The notes beneath the pieces are model-generated. The model was given only the letters and a program-made list of their open reading frames with translations. It made no database searches and was not told where the DNA came from. From positions 1 through 45,389 of the forward strand of contig CBFFRP010000402.1 in the NCBI GenBank assembly GCA_965644295.1: 45,389 nt of DNA, given 5' to 3'. This DNA comes from Paraphysomonas bandaiensis (lineage: Eukaryota > Chrysophyceae). The translations under genes were made by a program, and so were the position numbers. Below, piece by piece: positions 11,176 through 20,473 of the stretch (within the stretch, counting starts at the first letter, position 1; each line of letters opens with the position of its first letter).

Positions 11176-13180
11176 ATGTCAAATTATGCTCCTGTGTACG
11201 ACCCCCTTAACACAGACCCTCCGAATGATGCGGACAGAGAGATCGACAAGACTCTGTTCGAGTTTATGGGCAAGAACATAAAGCTAGAGACAGATGAGGA
11301 GATGGAGAGACGTAACTATGCCCTTGCTGAGGTCAAGCGAATATTCCGGGAGTGGGTGCGATATGTGGCGGTAGAAGTGGTGCATCTACCGGCGGAAGAG
11401 GCAGTTGACGTGGGAGGGAAGCTCTATGTGTCGGGGTCTCATAGGCTGGGCATTCGTGAACCTGGGGTTGATATTGACGTTGTCTGCGTGGCGCCGAGGT
11501 TTTGTTCACGAGAACATTTTTTTACCTCCCTAAAGGATAGGCTATTGGCCCATCCTGAGGTAAGTTTACTGCAACAATCATTTCTGTAGTTTGATAAGCA
11601 CTGCTGATAGGTCTCGAAATTAAATGCCGTGGAGAGCGCATTTGTTCCGCTTATATCTTTCCACTTCGGGAGTATAGATTTCGATTTATTGTTTGCGAGG
11701 TAAATGATTTCTTTTGCATGACTCATGTGCTGAACGCAAAGTTGTTAGACTGACTGAAAACTCAGTACCGGAGGATGTTGATATATTTGACGACCGCATT
11801 CTGCGCAATGTCGATCAGGCAACAGAAAAGTCATTGAACGGTCCACGTGTGACCGATTTGGTTTACGACCTTGTTCCGGAGTACCACAAAGCAAACGGCG
11901 ACATGAATTCGAACTTTTTGCGTGTCTTACGATGTGTTAGGCGGTGGGCGAAAGTCCGAGGTCTCTACGGCAACAAGCTCGGTTACCTGGGTGGTGTTAA
12001 TTTCAACATCTTAGTGGCCTTCGTGTGTCAGCTGTATCCCAATGCTAGTCCATCTTCACTTCTTGCTAGATTTTTCCGAGTCTTGCATACTTGGAATTGG
12101 CCAGACCCCATACTGCTGACTCAGATTCGTCCTAACCCTCCTGGAGAGAAACTGGAAGTTTGGTCGCGTGAGATGTACCCCTTTCATTTGATGCCTATTA
12201 TCACTCCGGCGTACCCTTCATTTAATTCATCTCTCAGTGTCACAGAGCGCACCCGGGCAGTAATGTGTGCGGAGATAAAAAAGGCGTATGATATTGTCAC
12301 AAAGATTATCCGCGAGAAAGGAGAAGGATGGGGACGCCTTTTCCAACCGTCGGAGTTTTTTGTCAAGTACAAGTACTACCTTCAATGTCATATTATTGCT
12401 GTGGGAGACGATGAAAAATCCGAATCATGGACTGGCTTCGTGGAATCTCGTTTAGGCCGATTGCCCGACTATTTGCAGAAACTACCGTTTGAACCGATAC
12501 ACTTATACCCCGTTAAGCATGTGACTCAGAAATCTGCCAAATCGTGCTCCTATTTTATCGGGTTTAACCTCGACCACACGCGAATACGAGATGATAAAAC
12601 AATTAATATAGAGATGGTTATGAATGAGTTTCGTTCTCAAGAACTTTCACGATTCAATCCAGGGCCTGGTTTAGAGTTTGAATACGAACACTTGCCATGG
12701 AAAAAACTTCCCGAAGAGGTGTTTACCGCAATTGGTGGACGGGCGTGTGCGAAGATGATGCGAAATCTTAATGAGACCTCGGGCGCAATTGTTCCCGCGT
12801 CGAGCAAGAAACGAAATGCAGATGAAATGTCATCCACACCTTCAAAAGGTACCACAGTTGTAGGTACAACCCCTGGTGCAACCCCTAGCCAAGAGCCTGG
12901 TGTGAAATCCGAATCTCACCCAAGCACTGCCCCACCACCGTCCACCGCACTTGCTGCACCCGCGACTGGAGAGAAGGAGGGAACAGAGCGAAAGAGCATC
13001 AGGAAAAGAAAGCTAGCCTCAACAGAAGGAATTACATCTCTCGGGCGCAGTTGGGCTCATAGTAGTACTGCTGACATAGACAAGGTCAAGTCAACTAATA
13101 AAATATTACCACCGTCCACAGAAAAAATAACACCTCACTTTATACCACAAGTGACATGGAAATTGAATGATGTGAGGTGA
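11176..13180 (+). CDS. canonical poly(A) polymerase
   Basis: Adds poly(A) to cleaved pre-mRNA 3' ends in the nucleus. Exons 11176-11559, 11611-11699 and 11749-13180 total 1,905 nt (634 aa). The correct third acceptor is TTAG at 11745-11748, because only that one restores the family string DLLFARL across the junction. The catalytic domain shows GSHRLGI (residues 86-92; the family usually has GSYRLG), the DVD/DID metal pair in PGVDIDVVCVAP (Asp 99 and 101) and the third Asp in FDLLFA (about 153). A central domain follows with GYLGGVNFNILVAF and the WSREMYPFHLMPIITPAYP block. The RNA-binding domain spans roughly 375-480. The last 150 residues are Ser/Thr/Pro- and Lys-rich, like the regulatory tails of animal enzymes. 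Length is normal for the family. Confidence 0.95.
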
Positions 13181-13223
13181 TAAACATTAGTTATGGTTTT
13201 TAATGACAGTTATAACGGATAAG

Positions 13224-13229
13224 AATAAA
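13224..13229 (+). terminator. AATAAA polyadenylation signal of the poly(A) polymerase gene
   Basis: AATAAA begins 44 nt after the stop codon of the poly(A) polymerase gene, a normal distance for a eukaryotic poly(A) signal. No cleavage-site evidence is available. Confidence 0.4.
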
Positions 13230-15469
13230 TATGCATGATAAAATAGTTTCATTTTCGTGTTATCGTGGTGTTGAGCCCTACTAGATTGATTAGCCCTAGA
13301 TTTTTGCTGTATTGGCATGAATATCTAGATACTTACTCGAATATGATGTTCAGTCGTTCAGTGGGGTTGATATGGCTGGGTGTAAAGTAAAATATAATGA
13401 AGGTTGTAGAAGCAGAGAGATATTAAGAAAACTGATTTGTTTTGTCTAACTCCCCATCACTGTTGCTTTGCATTCATTCCTTAATAAAGATGTTTAATGA
13501 CAAGGAACTTTATTTTAAAGTCTCTTTAGTATTAACCTACTCTTCTTTTTCATAAATGGCATATTGAGAAGAGGCTTTGGCCTTTTCACTCTCACTTGTT
13601 GTCCCTTCTTGACTACGTTGTTTTCAGTGAGTATAACATAATGGGCCATGAATATTGTAGAGTTGTAAGAAAAGTAAAATTGAGTGGTAAAAAAGTGATT
13701 ATGAATACCTCAATCACTATTTCTATGAATTCACTAGTTCTTTAAAACTTGTTCATAGTCTGTAGTCACTCGTAGTTGTTTAGGATAACATTTCTTCTTA
13801 TATCAGTGGCTTTTATGCAGTTGCTACTCTCACACAACTAAAACCCTTTCTAATGATGATAAAGTGTTTCTAGTTTCAAGATGCATAGATTTCATTCTCA
13901 GTAGAATTTGAAGTTAGCCGCAGGTCCGGCTATCATATCGCTCTCTTCCGTTAAGTGAGCCAAAGACTGCTAGCAATTTCATGTGCTGTTGCTAGCAATG
14001 CACTGAGCGGTACTTAAAACTCAACATGAGGACAGATGAGTAGATGCACTCCTTCTGGCTCCTACAGGTGCCACCAGAGTGAACCGACGTCGCCTCATAT
14101 CTCCAACGCACGTATGCATGTCTGAAGTCGTATCTAAATAGAGTTCCAGCCTAGATATGGAGATCTCGTGCTGTATGATAAGACTACAGTGTTGTATGTG
14201 CCTGTATCTCTATGTAGAGCGTTCTGAAGTATTCTTGGTCCAGAAATGAAATCCCAAAAATCACTGCAAAAAAAGGCTTTTTGGAGGTTTCATTTCGGTG
14301 TCTGTTGTACTACCGTCAGTAATACTGTACTACACGAGATGATGTTCTTGCTATATATGATGCATATCTGGATACAGTATCCATCCGGATAGTATGAAGG
14401 AGAGAGTTCAGATGCAGGTTCATTACGCTGTTCTTATCAATATATATTTAGGTAAACTAGTTCCCATATATGCCTTGTGTATCTTTGTCATCAGTAGTTG
14501 TCTCGGTTTAAGGTCATCACATACCGCAGAGTGACTTGTGTTATTGTTTTGGATTGAGAGTAGTGCTCGTAGGGTGTAATGCGCATGTAGCCAACACTGG
14601 CCAACGGTGGTGCCCCATCCAGAGCTAGACTTCCAGCGACTTGATAGCTAATGTGGAATAACAATATCATACATAGCCTTCATATATAAAACTTATATGT
14701 ATATATTACATCACCTCGTATAGTAAATTGAAGGGTGGGCGTAGCCGCTGCAAGGCTACTACTGCAGAGATGAAGGCCCAGGAACTGGTCTATATGCGGT
14801 GTCCTAATGAGTTAACACAAGTAATTGCATGTTATTGCTTTTTACCTGTGGCGTTGTGTTTCTAAGCCTCTCTAGGCTACATTGGCATTTATTTTCTTGA
14901 CATCATTTTTAACTTCCAGAAACACATTACTGGCCTTTGGAATAAGAATTATCAATCAGGTGAAAATGTTAAACCTTCAAATTTTGAGCGTTTGTTTGTT
15001 TATGTTGTTTCCAACAGGAACTGCAGCGCTGCACGAACTTTTGATGATATATCCCTTGCATGATGTGTGATATATTATGTATAATGTTTGATATATATGT
15101 GCTGCTTTGACGTATGTTTTGCATTTGTATCCATGATTTGCTGGTTAGTTTTCACCGACCGCAATTACAGTACATTTATAAATTCACTATTATATTTTGT
15201 GCTGATATAATAATTATTATCATATTACTTAATAAAACTAGAAACGGTTCAACAATGAAAAAATAGTTGGTATATATTAGTACGGTATAGTGGCTAGATG
15301 TTATTTTCAATAACAGCTGCTTCAAGCATTTGCAAATGAGATATCATCACATCTACTAAATCATCGTAATCATCTGCTGCATCACTCGTAGTAAACTTAC
15401 TTGTATTCTTTATCTCTTAGCGTTTAATGAAAGATACACTTTGTATTGTTAAAAGGTAATGCTTGATTA
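13230..15469. other. 2.2-kb AT-rich region without a supported gene
   Basis: I see no ORF with family resemblance, no tRNA-like B box and no ordered repeat array. The 62-codon frame at 14882-15070 has nothing to recommend it. Its right end (15420-15469) belongs to the dispersed element tail described in the next entry. Confidence 0.5.
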
Positions 15470-15515
15470 TTATGAAGAATAAGGCCTAATAGTATAATAG
15501 CAAGAAATGGGGTTC
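15421..15515 (+). repeat. dispersed repeat, copy 1 (matches 25715-25810)
   Basis: Shares ordered blocks with 25715-25810 in the same orientation: AATGAAAGATACA, AAAAGGTAATG, TTGATTAT, ATGAAGAATAAGGCC and TAGCAAGA. It covers the 3' end of the broken ORF above. Confidence 0.65.
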
Positions 15516-16250
15516 TTGAAATGAACACCAAGATTCGCATTGATTGAAATTTTGCTTATGTCGAAGAGGTTGTTTAGGAGTGTTACCTTGACATGAACCT
15601 CTGGCAGCAGAACACTGAGGGACATATTGGCCTGGACCCTACTATTTGCTTTGCATTGTCGATCAGCGTAGGAAAACATCTGCTCCGCTGATGTGCCAGT
15701 CAATGAACTTGCCGAATAACCAAACTCAATTGCTTCCATAAGACATGGAAAGTGTTGACATTACAGAGACTAGAAGCTCTGAATATTGTCTCCCACCAAA
15801 CCAGTGAGTATTGGCGTGCAATTCTGCCAGAAATAATCCACGGCACAGATCCTGCAACTCATTCAAATGTTTATCGGAGTTAAATCCTAATGACAACATG
15901 TTTTCCCTGAAGTCTATAGGATTTTCCACAAAGGTCTTTATCAATGCGTCCCTGAACTGTAAATAAGTCATGTCTCCGAAAGAAACGGCATCAGGACGAG
16001 GATTTGTGGGTACTGGTGTAACTGTTTTGGCTCCGAGCAAGGGATATTCTCATGAGACTTGAAAATGGCAGTGAGAAAAGAAAAAATCTCATTAAACGCA
16101 CAAAACTGTTTTCCATTATCGGAAAACGTAAGCAATTGTATACTATTAAGTTCAGAAAAGTCCATTAGACACTCTGAGATAGCAAGCAAAGCAGGCCATC
16201 TTCAACCTCTTCCATATTGAAGCAAAGAGCTCTTTGGCGATAATCCTTTG
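15470..16250 (-). pseudogene. broken ORF of an unidentified dispersed element
   Basis: Three overlapping minus-strand frames follow each other with small overlaps: 16189-15968, 16040-15726 and 15739-15470. The junction near 15730 looks like a one-base frameshift, because a coding-like stretch (TYLQFRDALIKTFVE... to QYSELLVSVMSTLSMS) continues in the next frame as MEAIEFGYSASS. The final codons and downstream sequence (15420-15510 on the plus strand) recur at 25715-25810, including the shared pieces ATGAAGAATAAGGCC, AATGAAAGATACA and AAAAGGTAATG. This suggests the ORF belongs to a repeated, mobile sequence. I cannot name the family, and start and splicing are uncertain. Confidence 0.45.
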
Positions 16251-16429
16251 ACACAGTGCAAGAAGAATGATACAGGAAGATGATCTAAAAAGATGGGGTG
16301 ATATATATTATAAATTAGAGTCATGAATGGCCGAATGGAAAGATGTGACAAAGGCAACCTTTTGAGCCCATTTTGTCATTCTTTTCGGACAACTTCCGAC
16401 AGAGAAAAAAACATTCAAATGCTATGAAA

Positions 16430-16480
16430 ATCAACGCACTCGCGATATATCGCGATCTCACTTCTGGACCAACAAGTTCT
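16430..16480 (+). repeat. relic of the CGCGATATATCGCG element end
   Basis: CTCGCGATATATCGCGATCT followed by CACTTCTGGACC resembles the subterminal sequence of the pogo-like element near 38310-38350 (GCGATATATCGCGATTTCC, then CCAGGACAC). It is probably a degenerate second copy, lying 90 bp outside the palindrome. Confidence 0.45.
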
Positions 16481-16567
16481 GAAAGAATGAGTTTGATCCA
16501 TTTTTTTGTTCATATGCTCTGCTGCAACTTTTTTTGGGAGAACTTTTCGTATGTATGTGTATGTATG

Positions 16568-16880
16568 TATACCACTCGCTCCGTTTTCCGGTGCCGCTGT
16601 TTTTTGAGGTGCCATTCTTTGGTGTGTTTTTTATCATCAGAATTGCAATCGGATCTTCATATAGATATACATGTATGTATATTCCTTTAAAATCATCATA
16701 TTTGTACACTCCTGTCATAATAAATACACCAATACATAAGAATGGATAGTTCCTGTGGTTAGTCACATCAACACTGATATCTGGTTGAAATATCAGATGA
16801 TGGGGAGTGAGAGGGATGTATTCCTGGTCCTCTGAACCTGGTGATGTACTCAGCGTTGTTGCCGCTTCCTGTAAGCTCAT
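16568..16880 (-). CDS. outward-facing ORF on left palindrome arm (hypothetical)
   Basis: From ATG 16880 the frame is identical to the right-arm copy for 104 codons, up to the arm edge, and stays open in unique flank to 16458. The N-terminus MSLQEAATTLSTSPGSEDQE is polar. A hydrophobic stretch follows (PFLCIGVFIMTGVY, about residues 46-59) that could be one membrane segment or strand, then a basic Lys/Ser/Gly tail. I recognise no family. Being duplicated and lying at the edge of the arm, it may be the 5' part of a captured gene. Confidence 0.3.
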
Positions 16881-17299
16881 TGTTTGTATTTTTAGGGGAG
16901 ATAATCATTCAGCTGCTATGTAGACAATAGGGAGTCTTCCATGCGCAGACCTCACTTCATTATTAGTCTCATTTGTAGTGTATTTGCGGATATATATCGG
17001 ATCTATGCGATATATGGCTTCATTGTGTTTGTGTCATCTGCATTGAAGTGTAGGTATTTGAGTGGAAGAGTATATAAGTGTGTTATATTGTCTCTTGTTG
17101 CATTCTGCTGCTTGTTTACATGATTATAGATGCTAGTGCTACACATAACCTCGTTATTATTACGTATTCTCGTTACAATATTTTAAGACTGTGTTTTCAC
17201 GAATATTGAAGTCGTCATCTTATGGCATATCAGCATAGATTACCTATTCACCAGCTATACATGTATGTACTCAGTGTGTTCATGTTCATGCAACAGTTC

Positions 17300-18157
17300 A
17301 AGATCTAGATATGTGGTATATGTTCTGTGTCTTCGCTCTGTGTGCTTCATACAACATATATAGACCATGTATGTGGCATATGTTCTCTGTATGTGCTTCA
17401 TACAACACATTGAGACCATATATGTGGTATATGATCTGTATGTTCGCTGTGCTGTGCTGTAAGTACACAGCACACAGAGACTGTGTATGTGAAATGTGCT
17501 CTGTATATTCACTCTGCGTGCTTCATACAACACGCAAGAACTATATATGTGGTATATGATCTGTATGTTCGCTGTGCTGTGCTGTAAGTACACAGCACAC
17601 AGAGACTATCTGTATATTCACTCTGCGTGCTTCATACAACACGCAAGAACTATATATGTGGAATATGATGTGAATATATTACTCTGTGCTCTTCATGCAA
17701 CATACAGGGACTATGTATGTGTTATATGGTGCGTAGTATCACACTTTGCCCCTCATACAACACGCAAAGACTATATATGTGGTATATGGTATATGCGTTC
17801 ACTCTGTGCGCACCATGCGACACGCAGGGACTATATAAGTATTGTATGATGTATGTATTATGTATTCACTATGTGCTCTTCATGCAATACACAAGGGCTA
17901 TTTGAGTGCTATATGATGTGTATTTTTGCACTCTGTGCTACATATAACACAGAGAGACTATTGAAGTGTTTTTTTAGTGATCTGTATGTTTACTATGTGC
18001 TCTTCGTACAGTACACAAGCACTCAATGTATGGTATATGACGTGTAGTTTCGCTCTCTATGCTTCGTATAGTAGCCGGGGATTATATCAGTGTTATATGA
18101 TGTATGTGTTTACTCTCTATGCTTCGTATATCGTGTATAGTATATAGCACATAGGGA
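17300..18157 (+). repeat. about 60-bp tandem hairpin repeats, left arm
   Basis: About 14 units, spaced 45-68 bp apart, are marked by a CTTCATACAA-like core at or near 17346, 17395, 17461, 17521, 17586, 17630, 17691, 17752, 17811, 17877, 17938, 18003, 18061 and 18121. Most cores are flanked by short inverted sequences, e.g. TGCGTG/CACGCA, CTTTGC/GCAAAG and CTCTGTG/CACAGAG. Between the cores runs an AT-rich linker of the type CTATATATGTGGTATATGAT. Many units are multiples of three, which leaves long open frames on both strands by chance. Confidence 0.85.
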
Positions 18158-18677
18158 CTATGTAGGTAGTAGGCGCAGCACTTTGCAGTTGTATATAGCA
18201 CTGGGTTTATATGTTTACTCTGTAAACTCCGTCGAGTAGAATTTTAATAACAGTGGAAAATGACATTAAATTGTCATATTTTATTGTGTAGTATTAGTAC
18301 TTAGAGTGCTACTGCCAACTGTACACGATGGGATAGGAAGCCAGATTAGTACAATAGTAAAGTACTTATGTAAATAGTAAACCCTTAAAGCAAAAAATAC
18401 GTTATCTATTAAAAACTAAAAACAAGCGTGCACTGTGGATTACAGTGTTCAAATTAAAAAATCAGCAACATCAAACTTAACCATACGCTATGCTAGCTAC
18501 AACCATATGCTACGCTACTTCCATCGCCCCATTGTCATCAAGTGTTCTTAGGGCCTCGATTGCTTTATCAAGTCTGTACTGACGCTTCTCGGCGATGGAC
18601 ATTCCTCGTAACAATACTTTTTCTTCGTCTCTCTTTTCTTTGGCCTCAGCCTTGGCTGTCAGCCTATCCAAGCTATA
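18158..18677. other. palindrome spacer
   Basis: Unique 520-bp sequence between the arms. Most of it is AT-rich and noncoding in appearance. Its right third holds a minus-strand coding-like fragment, listed separately. Confidence 0.7.
18509..18675 (-). pseudogene. C-terminal gene fragment in palindrome spacer
   Basis: Read on the minus strand, about 55 codons are open to a TAG stop at 18509. The frame is Lys/Glu-rich and helical (AKEKRDEEKVLL, then IAEKRQYRLDKAIEALRTLD), with good coding appearance. It is cut off upstream at the boundary of the right arm, where a stop codon appears in frame. It is probably the tail of a gene or transposon ORF truncated when the palindrome formed. I recognise no family. 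Confidence 0.45.
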
Positions 18678-20267
18678 TCCCTATGTACTATATACTATAC
18701 ACGATATACGAAGCATAGAGAGTAAACACATACATCATATAACACTGATATAATCCCCGGCTACTATACGAAGCATAGAGAGCGAAACTACACGTCATAT
18801 ACCATACATTGAGTGCTTGTGTACTGTACGAAGAGCACATAGTAAACATACAGATCACTAAAAAAACACTTCAATAGTCTCTCTGTGTTATATGTAGCAC
18901 AGAGTGCAAAAATACACATCATATAGCACTCAAATAGCCCTTGTGTATTGCATGAAGAGCACATAGTGAATACATAATACATACATCATACAATACTTAT
19001 ATAGTCCCTGCGTGTCGCATGGTGCGCACAGAGTGAACGCATATACCATATACCACATATATAGTCTTTGCGTGTTGTATGAGGGGCAAAGTGTGATACT
19101 ACGCACCATATAACACATACATAGTCCCTGTATGTTGCATGAAGAGCACAGAGTAATATATTCACATCATATTCCACATATATAGTTCTTGCGTGTTGTA
19201 TGAAGCACGCAGAGTGAATATACAGATAGTCTCTGTGTGCTGTGTACTTACAGCACAGCACAGCGAACATACAGATCATATACCACATATATAGTTCTTG
19301 CGTGTTGTATGAAGCACGCAGAGTGAATATACAGAGCACATTTCACATACACAGTCTCTGTGTGCTGTGTACTTACAGCACAGCACAGCGAACATACAGA
19401 TCATATACCACATATATGGTCTCAATGTGTTGTATGAAGCACATACAGAGAACATATGCCACATACATGGTCTATATATGTTGTATGAAGCACACAGAGC
19501 GAAGACACAGAACATATACCACATATCTAGATCTTGAACTGTTGCATGAACATGAACACACTGAGTACATACATGTATAGCTGGTGAATAGGTAATCTAT
19601 GCTGATATGCCATAAGATGACGACTTCAATATTCGTGAAAACACAGTCTTAAAATATTGTAACGAGAATACGTAATAATAACGAGGTTATGTGTAGCACT
19701 AGCATCTATAATCATGTAAACAAGCAGCAGAATGCAACAAGAGACAATATAACACACTTATATACTCTTCCACTCAAATACCTACACTTCAATGCAGATG
19801 ACACAAACACAATGAAGCCATATATCGCATAGATCCGATATATATCCGCAAATACACTACAAATGAGACTAATAATGAAGTGAGGTCTGCGCATGGAAGA
19901 CTCCCTATTGTCTACATAGCAGCTGAATGATTATCTCCCCTAAAAATACAAACAATGAGCTTACAGGAAGCGGCAACAACGCTGAGTACATCACCAGGTT
20001 CAGAGGACCAGGAATACATCCCTCTCACTCCCCATCATCTGATATTTCAACCAGATATCAGTGTTGATGTGACTAACCACAGGAACTATCCATTCTTATG
20101 TATTGGTGTATTTATTATGACAGGAGTGTACAAATATGATGATTTTAAAGGAATATACATACATGTATATCTATATGAAGATCCGATTGCAATTCTGATG
20201 ATAAAAAACACACCAAAGAATGGCACCTCAAAAAACAGCGGCACCGGAAAACGGAGCGAGTGGTATA
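18678..20267 (-). repeat. right arm of giant palindrome (1,590 bp)
   Basis: Reverse complement of 16568-18157. It carries the tandem hairpin repeats at 18678-19535 and the outward-facing ORF near its outer end. The outer edge is 206 bp upstream of the RBM5-like start codon. Confidence 0.95.
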
Positions 20268-20362
20268 TGTATGTACGTATGTATCGTATAGATGTCTGTG
20301 TCTGTGTTGTATGTGGGTGGGTCTTGTGGTTTCTCTCAATGCACAGGCTCATACATAAATAG
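19955..20362 (+). CDS. outward-facing ORF on right palindrome arm (hypothetical)
   Basis: A 135-codon frame from ATG 19955. The first 104 codons are identical to the left-arm copy; the rest (a Cys/Val-rich tail) is unique flank sequence outside the arm. The two copies therefore end in unrelated tails, so at most one can be the original. It reads toward the RBM5-like gene, whose ATG is 111 bp after this frame's end. Confidence 0.3.
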   Translation: MSLQEAATTLSTSPGSEDQEYIPLTPHHLIFQPDISVDVTNHRNYPFLCIGVFIMTGVYKYDDFKGIYIHVYLYEDPIAILMIKNTPKNGTSKNSGTGKRSEWYMYVRMYRIDVCVCVVCGWVLWFLSMHRLIHK

Positions 20363-20473
20363 CCACCAGAAGCCACAAGACTATACAGTAATATCTCCAC
20401 TCTGTTGGTTGGTTGTTGTGAGTGTTTCATTATCGTGATAGTGACATATGTTTGTAGATATAAGCATATCATA

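Larger units (their letters stand above)
16568..18157 (+). repeat. left arm of giant palindrome (1,590 bp)
   Basis: This arm is the reverse complement of 18678-20267. Paired coordinates always sum to 36,835, so there is no indel between the arms. I noticed one mismatch (18148), close to the inner end. The outer third contains an outward-facing ORF; from about 17300 inward it is about 60-bp tandem repeats. The outer edge lies in a TATG-type microsatellite, so a target duplication cannot be read cleanly. Confidence 0.95.
16568..20267. mobile_element. 3.7-kb palindromic element, Foldback-like
   Basis: Two 1,590-bp inverted arms surround a 520-bp spacer (18158-18677). Long inverted repeats built largely of short tandem repeats, with a small unrelated core, are the hallmark of Foldback elements (e.g. 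Drosophila FB and Galileo). I see no transposase in the element. A simple inverted segmental duplication or an assembly fold-back artefact are the alternatives. The unique spacer argues against a simple read-through chimera. Confidence 0.6.

Noticed and set aside
17300-18157. CRISPR-like array
   Set aside because: The repeats are tandem and degenerate over their full length with no unique spacers, and the genome is eukaryotic.
17255-19580. Long open frames on both strands of the palindrome arms (60-117 codons)
   Set aside because: They come from about 60-bp repeats that are multiples of three without stops. They are mirrored exactly on both arms and have Cys/Tyr/His-rich low-complexity translations unlike proteins.
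16560-20275. Target-site duplication around the palindrome
   Set aside because: Both edges are in TATG-type microsatellite, so apparent matches (GTATGTA) are not informative.
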